Below, piece by piece: positions 1 through 9,044 of a stretch of 64,000 nucleotides of DNA (position 1 is its first letter; every line of letters starts with the position of its first letter). Position numbers and translations under genes: made by a program. Below the pieces are notes generated by a model. It was not told the origin of the DNA, ran no database searches, and was given only the letters and a program-made list of their open reading frames with translations. Source of the DNA: Candidatus Mycobacterium methanotrophicum (GTDB taxonomy: Bacteria; Actinomycetota; Actinomycetes; Mycobacteriales; Mycobacteriaceae); the NCBI RefSeq assembly GCF_023515995.1, contig NZ_CP097320.1:2542001-2606000 (forward strand). Direction: 5' to 3'.

Positions 1-2
1 GT

Positions 3-302
3 CCAGGGGTGACCGCCGAACAGGTGGATGCCGCTGCCCGCAGCGTGTTGGCCGAGGCCGGCCTCGGCGACTATTTCGTGCACCGCACCGGGCACGGCAT
101 CGGATTGTCGGTGCATGAAGAGCCGTACATCGTTGCGGGCAATGACTTGCCGCTGCAGGCGGGCATGGCGTTTTCGGTCGAGCCCGGGATTTACTTCCCC
201 GGCCGCTGGGGCGCGCGCATCGAAGACATCGTGGTGGTGTCCGAAGACGGCGCCCTGCCGCTCAACAACCGCCCGCACGACCTGATCGTCGTGCCCATCT
301 AG
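3..302 (+). CDS. pepE: Xaa-Pro dipeptidase (M24 metallopeptidase), C-terminal part only
   Basis: The reading frame is already open at the left edge, so the start lies outside the window. The visible 100 residues are the end of a pita-bread-fold M24 aminopeptidase. HRTGHGIGLSVHE carries one metal-ligand His and the catalytic His. SVEPGIY and the later RIEDIVVV carry the two metal-ligand Glu residues. Such enzymes remove N-terminal residues next to proline in cytosolic peptides. From memory, M. tuberculosis pepE (Rv2089c) lies at one end of the same cobalamin region, which supports the symbol. The next gene starts 15 bp after the stop and may be cotranscribed. Confidence 0.85.
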   Translation, partial: PGVTAEQVDAAARSVLAEAGLGDYFVHRTGHGIGLSVHEEPYIVAGNDLPLQAGMAFSVEPGIYFPGRWGARIEDIVVVSEDGALPLNNRPHDLIVVPI

Positions 303-317
303 GGCTATCCTCGACCG

Positions 318-983
318 ATGACCGATCACGACCGCGCCGCCGCCCGCCGAGAAATCGCCGACGCCTTCCTCAACGCGTTGGAACGACGCCACGAGGTGCT
401 GGACCTGATTGTCGAGGCCGGCGACCGGTCGTCGGCGGTCGACGGCATCGTCACGCTGCTGGCCACCTCGCGGTTGGGCGCCGAGGCGGTGATCGGCATG
501 TCGTTCGATCAGCTGACCAAAGACTCGCGTAAGAAGATCGCCGCCGAGCTCGAAGACCTGAACAACATCTTGAGTTTCACCTTCAAGGACCGGCCCGCCA
601 GCTCCGGCGACAGCTTGGTGCTCCGCCCCTTCTCCGCGGCGTCCGACCGCGATATCTTCGCCGCCCGCACCGAGGAGGTGGGCGCCAAAGGCGACGGGTC
701 GGGTGCCCCGGCCAGGGGGCTCGACGACGAGATCCGCTCGGCGCAGGATCGGATCGACGCCGAAGAGGCCGCCTGGTTCGTGGCAGTCGACGGCGACGAG
801 AAGGTCGGCATGGTTTTCGGCGAACTCGAAGACCACGAGGTTCACGTCCGGATCTGGATCCGTCCTGACTGCCGGCATCGCGGTTACGGCACCGCCGCAC
901 TGGCCAAATCCCGACCGGAGCTGGCGGCCTATTTCCCAGCGGTGCCGTTGGTGATTCGCGCGCCCGGCGCCACCCTCGTCTAG
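318..983 (+). CDS. GyrA-like helical domain fused to a GNAT acetyltransferase domain
   Basis: This 221-residue protein has two parts. Residues about 8-95 read like the coiled-coil/tower segment of DNA gyrase subunit A: a helix with ALERRHEVLDLI, then AVDGIVTLL, an AEAVIGM turn, then LTKDSRKKIAAELEDL. The catalytic Tyr domain of gyrase is absent. Residues about 100-221 look like a GNAT fold: LVLRPFSAASDRDIF, WFVAVDGDEKVGMVFGEL, then an acetyl-CoA loop RHRGYGTAAL. The substrate cannot be told. The GyrA-like segment may be a dimerisation or gyrase-mimicking module; that is inference. Start ATG at 318 is 15 bp after pepE. Confidence 0.7.
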   Translation: MTDHDRAAARREIADAFLNALERRHEVLDLIVEAGDRSSAVDGIVTLLATSRLGAEAVIGMSFDQLTKDSRKKIAAELEDLNNILSFTFKDRPASSGDSLVLRPFSAASDRDIFAARTEEVGAKGDGSGAPARGLDDEIRSAQDRIDAEEAAWFVAVDGDEKVGMVFGELEDHEVHVRIWIRPDCRHRGYGTAALAKSRPELAAYFPAVPLVIRAPGATLV

Positions 984-991
984 CGAGCCGG

Positions 992-1405
992 TCAGTTTTG
1001 CCGGGTCAGCAGATCCGCGGACCCGAGTACTCGCTGCACCTGCACCTCGATGACCACTCGTCGGGGGTTGGCCCTGGGTGTGCGGTAGCGCTGCGCGTAG
1101 CGCAACTCGGCGTCGCGCACCGCGTCAATTTCCCTGTTTACGCTGGCCCGGCCCTCAAGCGAGAGCCAGCGGGCCCCGTCGACCTGACTGAGCACCGCGA
1201 CCCCGCCGCGTTCGGCGTTGACGGCCTTCTGCGAGCCGCCGGTGGTGATCACCCGGGCGATGTGGGTCTTCGGGTCGAAGGTGAAACCCACCGCCACCAC
1301 ATGCGGGGAATTGTCGGCTCGCAGCGTGGTCAGCATGGCGAGATGGCGCTCCGTGAGAAACGCCAACGCATCGTTGGTCAGCCGGGCAGTGGAGTTCGCC
1401 ATCAC
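992..1405 (-). CDS. FDOR-family (PPOX split barrel) F420-dependent reductase, Rv2074-like
   Basis: This 137-residue protein has the split beta-barrel flavin/deazaflavin reductase fold: [23 protein letters not shown] near the N-terminus, then [17 protein letters not shown], and [13 protein letters not shown]. It closely resembles M. tuberculosis Rv2074 as I remember it, which is reported to be an F420H2-dependent biliverdin reductase. Start could be GTG at 1405 or ATG at 1402. It is divergent from the SDR gene, whose start is only about 33 bp away, so the two promoters overlap. It converges on the GNAT gene with 8 bp between stops. Confidence 0.85.
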   Translation of the reverse strand: MMANSTARLTNDALAFLTERHLAMLTTLRADNSPHVVAVGFTFDPKTHIARVITTGGSQKAVNAERGGVAVLSQVDGARWLSLEGRASVNREIDAVRDAELRYAQRYRTPRANPRRVVIEVQVQRVLGSADLLTRQN

Positions 1406-1424
1406 GGCTCACGCTAGCGCAGGT

Positions 1425-1438
1425 GATAATCGCAGCCG
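1425..1438 (+). promoter_or_regulatory. Probable leaderless promoter of the SDR gene
   Basis: GATAAT at 1425-1430 fits a mycobacterial -10 element (TAnnnT core shifted by one). The expected transcription start, seven bases on, is 1437-1438, the GTG start codon itself. No ribosome-binding site is present. This supports a leaderless mRNA and the GTG at 1438 rather than the GTG at 1423. Confidence 0.5.
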
Positions 1439-2196
1439 TGGATGACACGGGGGCTTCTGCGCCTAGGACGGTTTTGCTCCTCGGCGGCCGCAGCGAGATC
1501 GGGATCGAACTCGCGCGTCGGCTGGCTCCCGGCGCCACGGTGATACTGGCGGCCCGCAAAGCCGACCAGCTGGCCGACCAGGTCGCGGCCGTGCTCGCCG
1601 CGGGTGCGACGGGCGTACACGCAAAAGAGTTCGATGCCGACGACCTCGACTCGCACGGCCCGCTGGTCGACTCGCTCATTGCCGATCACGGCCCGATCGA
1701 GATTGCGGTGCTGGCGTTCGGGATCCTTGGCGATCAGGCCCGCGCCGAGACCGACGCTGCACATGCGGTCGCCGTCGTGCACACGGACTATGTGGCGCAC
1801 GTCAGCCTGCTCACATGTTTGGCCGCCGCGATGCGGCAGGCCGGCCGGGGATCGCTGGTGGTGTTCTCGTCGATCGCCGGTGCACGCGTGCGGCGGGCCA
1901 ACTACGTGTACGGCTCGGCGAAGGCGGGGCTGGACGGGTTCGCCAGCGGATTGGCCGACGCGCTGCACGGCACCGGGGTGCGGGTCCTGATCGTTCGGCC
2001 GGGGTTCGTCATCGGGCGGATGACGCAGGGCATGACGCCGGCCCCGTTGCCCAGCACGCCTGAGAAGGTCGCCGCCGCGACCGCGCGAGCGCTCGCCAAG
2101 GGCCGACGCACGGTGTGGATTCCGTGGGCATTGGGGCCCGCCTCTGTCGTGATGCGGCTGCTGCCGCAGTTCATCTGGCGCAGGATGCCGCGATGA
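1438..2196 (+). CDS. Short-chain dehydrogenase/reductase (Rv2073c-like)
   Basis: The 252-residue protein is a classical SDR. The cofactor loop is LLGGRSEIGIELARRL, an SDR variant of TGxxxGIG. The Ser-Tyr-Lys catalytic set is visible as VVFSSIAG and the YVYGSAKAGL box, and VLIVRPGFV follows. It resembles mycobacterial DprE2-like reductases, and Rv2073c sits at this position next to cobL in M. tuberculosis from memory. The substrate is unknown; a role in cell-wall sugar or lipid reduction is only a guess. The stop overlaps the cobL start (ATGA), so the gene opens the cobLMK transcription unit. Confidence 0.85.
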   Translation: MDDTGASAPRTVLLLGGRSEIGIELARRLAPGATVILAARKADQLADQVAAVLAAGATGVHAKEFDADDLDSHGPLVDSLIADHGPIEIAVLAFGILGDQARAETDAAHAVAVVHTDYVAHVSLLTCLAAAMRQAGRGSLVVFSSIAGARVRRANYVYGSAKAGLDGFASGLADALHGTGVRVLIVRPGFVIGRMTQGMTPAPLPSTPEKVAAATARALAKGRRTVWIPWALGPASVVMRLLPQFIWRRMPR

Positions 2197-3371
2197 TAAT
2201 TACCGTGGTGGGGATCGGCGCCGACGGGATGCCGGGATTATCGGAGGCGTCCCGTCGTGAGTTACGAAGGGCCACCGTCGTTTACGGCTCCAGACGCCAG
2301 CTCGACCTGCTCGACGACACGGTTGCGGCGCCCCGGCGGGAATGGCCGTCGCCCATGCTGCCAGCCTTGGAAAGGCTGCTCGACGACCGCACCGAGGACA
2401 TCCACGTCGTGGCCAGCGGCGACCCCCTGCTGCACGGGATCGGCGGCACGCTCATCCGGTTGCACGGCGCCGAAAACGTTCGCGTCTTCCCGCAGGTGTC
2501 GTCGGTGACCTTGGCCTGCGCGCGGATGGGCTGGACCGTGCCGGACACCGAGGTGATCAGCCTGGTCACCGCGCCGCCACACACCGCGGTGCGCCGCGGC
2601 GGCCGGGCAATCGTGCTGTCCAACGACCGATCCACGCCCACGACGCTGGCGGCGCTGCTCAACGCGTACGGCCGCGGCGACTCGGAACTCACCGTCCTCG
2701 AACAACTCGGTGGCCCGCAAGAGCATCGCCGCGACGGCACCGCGCGACAGTGGGCCGCCCACCCTCCCTCCGGCGTCGACGACCTCAACGTGATCGCGGT
2801 CCGCTACCTGCCCGACGAGCGGGTGTCGTCGTTGCCCGACAACGCCTTCGTCCACGACGGGCAGATCACCAAACACGCGATTCGAGCCGTGACGTTGGCG
2901 GCGTTGGCGCCGCGGCCGGGGCAGTTGTTGTGGGACATCGGATCCGGCTCGGGCAGCATCGCCGTCGAGTGGTGCCGCAGCTGGCGCGGCTGCACGGCGG
3001 TGGCGTTCGAACGCGACGAATCACGGCGCAGCAACATAGGTTTCAACGCCGCTGCCCACGGTGTCAGCGTCGAGTTGCGCGGCGAGGCGCCCGGCGGGTT
3101 CGACGGTGCGCCGGCGCCGTCGGCGATCTTCGTCGGCGGTGGACTGACCCAGCTTGGCCTCTTGGATTCCAGCCTGCAGTATCTGCCCGCCGGTGGCCGC
3201 CTGGTTGCCAACGCCGTCACTGTCGAATCAGAAGCCGCTGTGGCGCTGGCATATTCTCGTCTCGGCGGGAGGCTGCAGCGTTTCCAGCATTATCAGGGGG
3301 AGCCGCTGAGTGGCTTCACCGGCTGGCGACCGCGGCTGCCGATAACCCAGTGGGAGATGACCAAGCAGTGA
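2193..3371 (+). CDS. cobL: Precorrin-6Y C5,15-methyltransferase (decarboxylating)
   Basis: CobL methylates precorrin-6Y at C5 and C15 and decarboxylates the C12 acetate in aerobic cobalamin synthesis. The 392-residue protein shows both expected halves. An N-terminal CbiE-type SAM methyltransferase has TVVGIGADGMPGLS and VVASGDPLLHGIG. A C-terminal CbiT-type Rossmann domain has QLLWDIGSGSGSIAVEW near residue 250. The ATG at 2193 was chosen because the homologous sequence begins there and it overlaps the SDR stop as ATGA; upstream in-frame codons read as SDR shadow. The stop overlaps cobM (GTGA). Confidence 0.95.
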   Translation: MIITVVGIGADGMPGLSEASRRELRRATVVYGSRRQLDLLDDTVAAPRREWPSPMLPALERLLDDRTEDIHVVASGDPLLHGIGGTLIRLHGAENVRVFPQVSSVTLACARMGWTVPDTEVISLVTAPPHTAVRRGGRAIVLSNDRSTPTTLAALLNAYGRGDSELTVLEQLGGPQEHRRDGTARQWAAHPPSGVDDLNVIAVRYLPDERVSSLPDNAFVHDGQITKHAIRAVTLAALAPRPGQLLWDIGSGSGSIAVEWCRSWRGCTAVAFERDESRRSNIGFNAAAHGVSVELRGEAPGGFDGAPAPSAIFVGGGLTQLGLLDSSLQYLPAGGRLVANAVTVESEAAVALAYSRLGGRLQRFQHYQGEPLSGFTGWRPRLPITQWEMTKQ

Positions 3372-4120
3372 CCGTTTACTTCATTGGCGCCGGCCCGGGC
3401 GCGGCCGATCTGATCACGGTCCGTGGGCAGCGGTTGCTGCGCCGATGCCCGGTATGTCTGTATGCCGGATCGATCATGCCAGCCGACCTGCTGGCACTCT
3501 GCCCGTCCGAGGCGCGGATTGTCGACACCGGCCCACTGACCCTGGAGCAGATCATCGCCGAGATCGCCGATGCCGACTCGGCCGGCCACGACGTGGCGCG
3601 GCTGCACTCCGGCGACCCGTCGCTGTACAGCGCGCTGGCCGAGCAGTGCCGCCGACTCGATGCGCTGCAGATCGGCTACGAAATCGTGCCCGGGGTACCA
3701 GCTTTCGCCGCCGCTGCGGCGGCGCTAGGCCGCGAGCTCACCGTGCCGGGTGTGGCGCAGACGGTGACGCTGACCCGGATCGCGACGTTGTCGACGCCGA
3801 TGCCGCCCGGCGAAGACCTTGCGACCCTTGCTCAGCCCCGCTCCACCCTGGTCCTGCATTTGGCCGCCGCCCAGATCGACGCCATCGTCACCGAGCTCCT
3901 GGCCAGCTACCGGCCCGAAACCCCCGCTGCGGTAGTGGCTTACGCCAGCTGGCCGCAGCAGAGGGTGCTGCGCGGCACGCTGGCCGATATCGCCGAGCAG
4001 ATGCGCGACGCCGCGATCACCAAGACCGCGGTTATCGTCGTCGGCGATGTGCTGGCCGCCGAGGGATTCTCCGACAGCTACCTGTATTCCGTCGGACGCA
4101 GCAGGGGGAGCAGGCGCTGA
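3368..4120 (+). CDS. cobM: Precorrin-4 C11-methyltransferase
   Basis: CobM transfers a methyl group from SAM to C11 of precorrin-4. The 250-residue protein has the uroporphyrinogen-methyltransferase-like fold: an N-terminal VYFIGAGPGAADLITVRG loop, SGDPSLYSALAEQ for the SAM site, and VPGVPAFAAAAAALG. Length matches the family. Start GTG at 3368 overlaps the cobL stop by four bases, and its own stop overlaps the cobK ATG, so translation is probably coupled along cobL-cobM-cobK. Confidence 0.95.
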   Translation: MTVYFIGAGPGAADLITVRGQRLLRRCPVCLYAGSIMPADLLALCPSEARIVDTGPLTLEQIIAEIADADSAGHDVARLHSGDPSLYSALAEQCRRLDALQIGYEIVPGVPAFAAAAAALGRELTVPGVAQTVTLTRIATLSTPMPPGEDLATLAQPRSTLVLHLAAAQIDAIVTELLASYRPETPAAVVAYASWPQQRVLRGTLADIAEQMRDAAITKTAVIVVGDVLAAEGFSDSYLYSVGRSRGSRR

Positions 4121-4842
4121 TGCGGATCTTGCTGCTGGGCGGTACTGCCGAAGCTCGGGCATTGGCCGCGCGGCTGCATCCGGACGTCGACATCGTCAGC
4201 TCGCTGGCCGGACGGATCCCGGACCCGGCGTTGCCGGTCGGCGCGGTGCGGATCGGCGGGTTCGGCGGCGTCGGTGGCTTACGGAAATGGTTGTGCAACG
4301 AGCATATTGACGCGGTCATCGACGCCACCCATCCGTTTGCGGCGACCATTACCGCGCATGCTGCGCAAGCCTGCGACTCGTTAAACGTGCCGTATCTATT
4401 GCTGGCCCGCCCTGCCTGGGATCCCGGCGACGCCCTTGTGGTGGCCTCCGACAGTCAGGCTGCCGAAGCCGTCGCCCGGCAACGGTTTGCGCGGGTGTTT
4501 CTCACGACGGGCAGATCCGGTGTCGGGGCGTTCGCCGACAGCCATGCGTGGTTTTTGATCCGCGCCGTCACCGCGCCGGACGGCGCTGTGTTGCCGCGTC
4601 GGCGCCAGGTGGTGCTATCCCGCGGCCCGTATCGCTACGACGGGGAATTCGCACTGCTGCGCGAGCATCGCATCGACGCGCTGGTCACGAAGAACAGCGG
4701 CGGGGAGATGACCCGGGCGAAGCTGGATGCCGCTGCGGCGCTGGATATCCCGGTCGTCATGGTGAGCCGTCCGCCGCAGCCGCCCGGAGTGGCGACCGCT
4801 GACGGCGTGGACGAGGCGGTCGAATGGGCCGCATCAATCTAG
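4120..4842 (+). CDS. cobK: Precorrin-6A reductase
   Basis: CobK reduces the precorrin-6A macrocycle with NADPH. The 240-residue protein starts MRILLLGGTAEARALAARL, the typical CobK opening, and contains DATHPFAATITAHAAQAC, LTTGRSGVGAF and VTKNSGGEMTRAKLDAA, which are family hallmarks. The ATG overlaps the cobM stop (TGATG). It is the last gene of the plus-strand cobalamin unit. The next gene on this side runs in the opposite direction. Confidence 0.95.
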   Translation: MRILLLGGTAEARALAARLHPDVDIVSSLAGRIPDPALPVGAVRIGGFGGVGGLRKWLCNEHIDAVIDATHPFAATITAHAAQACDSLNVPYLLLARPAWDPGDALVVASDSQAAEAVARQRFARVFLTTGRSGVGAFADSHAWFLIRAVTAPDGAVLPRRRQVVLSRGPYRYDGEFALLREHRIDALVTKNSGGEMTRAKLDAAAALDIPVVMVSRPPQPPGVATADGVDEAVEWAASI

Positions 4843-5173
4843 GCTGCCGGCGGGTACGACCCATTGACGTGGCTGGCCGGTGACCGAAGCGATGAGGTCG
4901 CCGTGAGAGTTGATAGTAATCACCCATAACTGCGGCGGTTTGGTCAGGCGAAGCATCGGGAGGCACGTTCCGAACGTCGTTCCTGAAGTCGTTGTTGGCA
5001 AGCAGGTTTCTCAGCACGAGGAGGTGATTTTCCTGCGCTTGCTCGTCGCATTCGTGACGACGCGCCGGCGTGCTGCATCGGCCCTCGACGAGCAAATCCG
5101 CAGCCGGAGCGGCGAAGCCAACATGGAGCATTTCCGACGCATGCTCGAGGCTGTTGCCGAAACCGGCGGTGAA
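4843..5173. other. Intergenic stretch between cobK and cobIJ, no confident gene
   Basis: These 331 bases separate the convergent ends of cobK and cobIJ. From memory, M. tuberculosis carries sigC and blaC in this interval; nothing here resembles either. A minus-strand frame (about 4860-5131) contains a helix-like stretch LLVLRNLLANNDFRNDV, but it runs on into cobK antisense sequence and matches no family I know. It is best read as decayed or non-coding sequence. I see no terminator hairpin. Confidence 0.5.
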
Positions 5174-6646
5174 TCAGCAGGGGTAGCGGCGCGGGGTGAA
5201 GACTCGGTCGGTCGAGTCGACCGAATGCCACTGGGTCTGCGACGACCCGACAATCAGCAGGCAGCGCATGTCGACGTCGGTCGGGTCGAGCCCATCGAGG
5301 CGGACCACCCGGACCAGTTCACCCGGCCCGGAGACGTCTCGACCGATCACCACCGGGGTGCCGGGGTCGCGGTGGGCCAGCAGCAAGTCGCGCATCGCGC
5401 CGACCTGCCAGGTTCGCGTCCTAGAGGCCGGGTTGTAGATGGCCAGCACCAGGTCGGCCGCGGCCGCGGCGGCAAGGCGCTCGGCGATCACAGTCCACGG
5501 CTTGAGCCGGTCAGAAAGCGAAATCACCGCATAGTCGTGACCCAGCGGTGCGCCGACGCGGCTCGCGACGGCCTGGGCGGCCGTCATCGCCGGGACCACC
5601 CGCACCTGCACACCGGGCCACTGTTTGACCTCCTCGATTACCGCGGTAGCCATCGCGAACACCCCGGGATCACCCGAGGACACCACGGCGACGGCGTGCC
5701 CTTGTTCGGCCAGAGAGCAGGCCAGCCGCGCCCGGGCGGGTTCGTCGGTGTTGTCGCTGGGGTGACGACGCTGACCGTCGCGGGCCGGAATGCGTTCCAG
5801 ATAGGGCGCATAGCCGATCAGGTCGGTGGCGGCGGCGAGTTCGCGGCGGCTTTCCGGCGTCATCCAGTCGCTGTGTCCGGGGCCCAGGCCGACGACAGCG
5901 ACGCCCGCGCGCCGTGACGCCTGTCGCCGTCCGCCAGGCAGTATCGCCAGCGAGAAGTACGGCACGCTGGTGTCATCGACGTCAGCGGCGGCCAGCACCC
6001 GTTGCCCGGGGGTGCTGGCCCGTTCCACATACAATGCGGCGTCAAGCTGACCGGCAGCTAAAAGTGCTTCCCGCACAGCTGGATACGAGCGACCCAGTTT
6101 GAGGATCACCGCGGCGTCGCAGTCGGCGAGCCGGCGGGCCAATTCCCCGGCCGGCAACGTTGCCGGCAGCACCGACAGCACGTCGTCACCGGCGACCAGC
6201 GGCGTCGCGATGGCAGCCGAGGCCGCGCTGAGCGACGTCACGCCCGGCACGATCACCGCGTCGAACCGCTGTGTGAGCCGAGTGTGCAAATGCATGTAGG
6301 AGCTGTAGAACAACGGATCGCCCTCGGCGAGCAGCGCCACATTGCGGCCGGCGTCCAAATGTCCCGCGATGCGCTGGGCAGCAGCGGTGTAGAAGTCCTC
6401 CAGCGCACCGGCATAGCCGCCGGGATGATCGGTCGTTTCGGTGGTGACCGGGTAGATCAGGTGCTCCTCGATTTGCCCGGGCTGCAGATACGGTTCGGCG
6501 ATGCTGCGGGCGATACTTCGGCCGTGCCGAGCGCTGTGGTAGGCCACCACGTCGGCTTCGCCGATGATCCGGGCAGCCTTGACGGTCACCAGTTCCGGGT
6601 CGCCGGGCCCCAGCCCGACGCCGAAAAGCATTCCGCGGCTAGTCAT
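5174..6646 (-). CDS. cobIJ: Fused precorrin-2 C20- / precorrin-3B C17-methyltransferase
   Basis: This 490-residue protein joins two cobalamin methyltransferases. Residues 1-240 are CobI ([16 protein letters not shown] near residue 9, [16 protein letters not shown] near 105), which makes precorrin-3A. Residues 249-490 are CobJ ([41 protein letters not shown]), which contracts the ring after CobG. The fusion is usual for mycobacteria (about 508 residues in M. tuberculosis, named cobI or cobIJ). ATG at 6646 was chosen because it overlaps the cobH stop (ATGA) and begins the conserved domain; upstream codons are cobH shadow. Confidence 0.95.
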   Translation of the reverse strand: MTSRGMLFGVGLGPGDPELVTVKAARIIGEADVVAYHSARHGRSIARSIAEPYLQPGQIEEHLIYPVTTETTDHPGGYAGALEDFYTAAAQRIAGHLDAGRNVALLAEGDPLFYSSYMHLHTRLTQRFDAVIVPGVTSLSAASAAIATPLVAGDDVLSVLPATLPAGELARRLADCDAAVILKLGRSYPAVREALLAAGQLDAALYVERASTPGQRVLAAADVDDTSVPYFSLAILPGGRRQASRRAGVAVVGLGPGHSDWMTPESRRELAAATDLIGYAPYLERIPARDGQRRHPSDNTDEPARARLACSLAEQGHAVAVVSSGDPGVFAMATAVIEEVKQWPGVQVRVVPAMTAAQAVASRVGAPLGHDYAVISLSDRLKPWTVIAERLAAAAAADLVLAIYNPASRTRTWQVGAMRDLLLAHRDPGTPVVIGRDVSGPGELVRVVRLDGLDPTDVDMRCLLIVGSSQTQWHSVDSTDRVFTPRRYPC

Positions 6647-7269
6647 TCGGTGATCGTGGCGATCGCGTTGACGGCGGCGGCGGCCATTGCACTGCCGCCG
6701 CGACGGCCCCGCACCACCAGATACGACATCCCGCGCGGACGGTCGATGAGTTCCTGTTTGGACTGCGCCGAGCCGACGAAGCCAACAGGCCCGCCCAGCA
6801 CCGCGGCCGGCGCCGGGTAGCCCTCGTCGAGCAGTTCGAGCAGGCGGAACAACGCCGTCGGTGCGTTGCCGATGGCCAGCACCGCGCCGGCCAGCCGATC
6901 TGCCCACAGCTGGACCCCGGCCGCCGAGCGGGTGGTGTCCAGTCGGGCCGCCAGCTGGGCCGCCCGAGGATCGGCGACCAGCGAGACGACCTGGTTATGG
7001 GTGGGCAGCCGAGCCGCAGCGATGCCGGCGGCCACCATCGACGAGTCGCAGAGCACCGGAGCGCCTGCGGACAACGCTTCGCCGGCCCGAGCGACGACGT
7101 CGTCGGTGTACGCGACATGCTCTGTGACGTCCACCTGGCCGCAGGTGTGGATCAGCCGGACGACCACGGGCTCTACGTCGGCGGGGAATCGGCTCAGGTC
7201 CGCTTCGGCACGGATCGTCGCGAACGATTGCCGGTAGATCTCCGCGGCGTCGCGCAGGTAGTCGAGCAC
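6643..7269 (-). CDS. cobH: Precorrin-8X methylmutase
   Basis: CobH moves the C11 methyl group to C12, giving hydrogenobyrinate. The 208-residue protein shows the family pattern: [21 protein letters not shown] at the start, [13 protein letters not shown] with the catalytic His, [12 protein letters not shown], and the C-terminal [16 protein letters not shown] and [15 protein letters not shown]. It starts 9 bp after cobG and overlaps cobIJ, so cobG-cobH-cobIJ form one minus-strand operon. Confidence 0.95.
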   Translation of the reverse strand: MLDYLRDAAEIYRQSFATIRAEADLSRFPADVEPVVVRLIHTCGQVDVTEHVAYTDDVVARAGEALSAGAPVLCDSSMVAAGIAAARLPTHNQVVSLVADPRAAQLAARLDTTRSAAGVQLWADRLAGAVLAIGNAPTALFRLLELLDEGYPAPAAVLGGPVGFVGSAQSKQELIDRPRGMSYLVVRGRRGGSAMAAAAVNAIATITE

Positions 7270-7278
7270 GTGCTCACC

Positions 7279-8376
7279 CTAAGTCCTGCGCCGTCGATAG
7301 CCCTCCGGGGTGGCGATCAGCACCTCACCGGCCGGCGGGGCGCCGCAGGCGCGTTCGCAGCCAACGAAGTGGCGGCGGACGCCCGAGCCGGTAGGCAGCG
7401 ACTGCGCGGCGTCGGCGCGCACGTCGGCGAGCGAGTGCGCGCAGCCCGGGGCGCCAATGCAGGCGCTGACGGTCAGCCAAGGCGAGTTCTCGTCGAAAAC
7501 CAAACCCAACGGCGCCAGCACTCGCAGCGCCGTGTCGGCGACGGTGTCGTCGAGGTCGCACACCAGCACTGAGCGCCACGGCGTGATGACCAGCGGCGCC
7601 TCGACCGCGGCCAGGTACTCCGCGGCCCGTGCCGACAGCACACCCAGCGGCACCGCGGCGCCCAGCGCGACCCGGCCGTCGTCCTGCTCGATCCAGCCCA
7701 CCGGCGGCCGGATGGCCGGCACAAAGCCATCGCCCAGCTCGGCCCCCGGCCACAGCTCGGCAGCGTCGGCTAATTCGCTTATCCGCCAAGCGCTTCCGCG
7801 TGTCTGGACGAATCGCACCGCGACGGCGACCAGCGTCTCGACCATCTCACCTGCCGCGAGCCGGACGCCGGTGCGGTGCCCGGCCAGCAGCAAGACGGCG
7901 TGGTCGTCGACCACCTGCGCAGCGACGTCGGCACCCAGGCCCGACACGTCGCCGCGACCATCATCCAGACCGAACAAGAACCGGCCCGGCAGCGTCGCCA
8001 GCGCGGGCTCGGCCTGGATCGCGGCGTCCAGCTCAGCGACCAGCGGCCGAACATCCGCGTTACCGCCAACCCGGCCGGATAGCGGCGACGCCACGATATT
8101 GCGCACCCGCTCATGGTTCGCTGACGGCAGCAAGCCCGCCGTCGCCACCGCCTCAGCCACCGCCGCGGCGTCGGTGATCCCGCGGATCTGCACATTGCCG
8201 CGCCCGGTCAGCTCCAGCGTTCCGGATCCAAGCCGAGTGGCCGCGTCGGCCAGCGCCGCCAACTGGGCGGCGCTGATGATCCCGCCGGGCAACCGGATCC
8301 GCGCCAATGCGCCGTCGGCACCCTGATGGACCTGCAATGCGCCGGGGCAGGCGTCGGTGTCGCGGGCTCTGGCCAC
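7279..8376 (-). CDS. cobG: Precorrin-3B synthase
   Basis: CobG hydroxylates precorrin-3A to precorrin-3B with O2, using an Fe4S4 centre. The 365-residue protein belongs to the sulfite/nitrite reductase-like family: IRLPGGIISAAQLAALAD and LTGRGNVQIRGI in the N-terminal repeat, VSACIGAPGCAHSLADV and HFVGCERACGAP near the C-terminus. The latter hold the CxxxxxC and CxxxC cluster ligands. GTG at 8376 gives the family length. It is the first gene of the minus-strand cobGHIJ operon. I found no cobalamin riboswitch upstream; the sequence there is a 13E12 remnant. Confidence 0.93.
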   Translation of the reverse strand: MARARDTDACPGALQVHQGADGALARIRLPGGIISAAQLAALADAATRLGSGTLELTGRGNVQIRGITDAAAVAEAVATAGLLPSANHERVRNIVASPLSGRVGGNADVRPLVAELDAAIQAEPALATLPGRFLFGLDDGRGDVSGLGADVAAQVVDDHAVLLLAGHRTGVRLAAGEMVETLVAVAVRFVQTRGSAWRISELADAAELWPGAELGDGFVPAIRPPVGWIEQDDGRVALGAAVPLGVLSARAAEYLAAVEAPLVITPWRSVLVCDLDDTVADTALRVLAPLGLVFDENSPWLTVSACIGAPGCAHSLADVRADAAQSLPTGSGVRRHFVGCERACGAPPAGEVLIATPEGYRRRRT

Positions 8377-8410
8377 CCGTTTACGGTACGACCCTGTGGC
8401 ACCGGCCGAT

Positions 8411-8931
8411 TCAGAACGGTGCTGGGTCGTCGTCGTCGTTGGAGGTGTGGGGCTGGTCCGAAGTAGCTGAGTTGTTTTGTCGGCGTTCGGCCGCGATGCG
8501 GTGGGCGCGGTTTTGCGCGCGGGTGCGCCGGCGCCTGGCCTAGCTCGCCGCGGGTCAAGTCGGTCCAGGGCGCGCCCGGGGTGCTCGAGATGACCTGGTC
8601 ATTCGCTAGCCCTGACGGTCGTGCCACTTTCGAACTGGTCACAGTTGGCGGGGAAGTTCGCTGCCGGTGGCGCCGGATCGGCAACCATGCCGTGTTCAAG
8701 TCTCTCTGAGTCCGCGACCGAGTCAGTCGTGCAGAGGCGTCAGTGAGCTTACGATGTCACGGGTGTTGTTGCGCTCAGCAGTGGTTCGCCGAAGTCGCGC
8801 TGCGACCCGGGTCTGCCAGGTTTGGGCGCCATCACGCTCTTGGCAGCCACTGGTGCCGGTCCAGAATGTCTGGAGCAGTGCGTGTTGACGGCAAAAGAAT
8901 TTGGCATTGCTGACAAGTCGGTAATCTACCT
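8411..8931 (-). pseudogene. C-terminal remnant of a 13E12-repeat (DUF222/HNH) protein
   Basis: Read on the minus strand, three frames together give a decayed end of a REP13E12-family protein. NAKFFCRQHALLQTFWTG (about 8855-8915) corresponds to the family's N-x-K-x-x-C-R-x-H-H-L-L-K-T-F-W-T-G HNH segment, with the HH changed to HA. Further on, AQNRAHRIAAERRQN and the acidic tail DDDDPAPF end at a TGA at 8411-8413. At least two frameshifts separate these pieces, and everything upstream of the HNH part is missing. The break point at about 8931 coincides with one copy of a direct repeat. Confidence 0.7.
8898..8931. repeat. Left copy of an imperfect 34-bp direct repeat flanking mazEF
   Basis: This 34-bp stretch shares 28 positions with 9609-9642. 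The shared core is TTGCTGACAAGTCGG, followed by AA-CTACCT. The two copies lie in the same orientation 711 bp apart and bracket the mazEF pair. The left copy also lies at the broken end of the 13E12 remnant. Confidence 0.75.
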
Positions 8932-9027
8932 TTCCCCGTTCAGGTCGTGGTGCGAGCCCATTTGACCCCCAGTAGAGCCCAGGCGTGGATGTGTTTTCGG
9001 TTAGCGCCCATGAAGTGCATACCAAAC

Positions 9028-9044
9028 TGGTACCATCTATGAAG
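9028..9044 (+). promoter_or_regulatory. Probable mazE operator and leaderless promoter
   Basis: The 8-bp palindrome TGGTACCA (9028-9035) overlaps TACCAT (9031-9036), a good mycobacterial -10 element. The predicted start of transcription is 9043-9044, at the GTG of mazE. ATGAAGTG occurs at both 9010 and 9039, giving a repeated motif that an autoregulating antitoxin could bind. Confidence 0.45.

Noticed and set aside
4910..5917. 335-codon plus-strand open frame antisense to cobIJ
   Set aside because: Most of it is the complement of the CobJ domain. No family resemblance, no ribosome-binding site.
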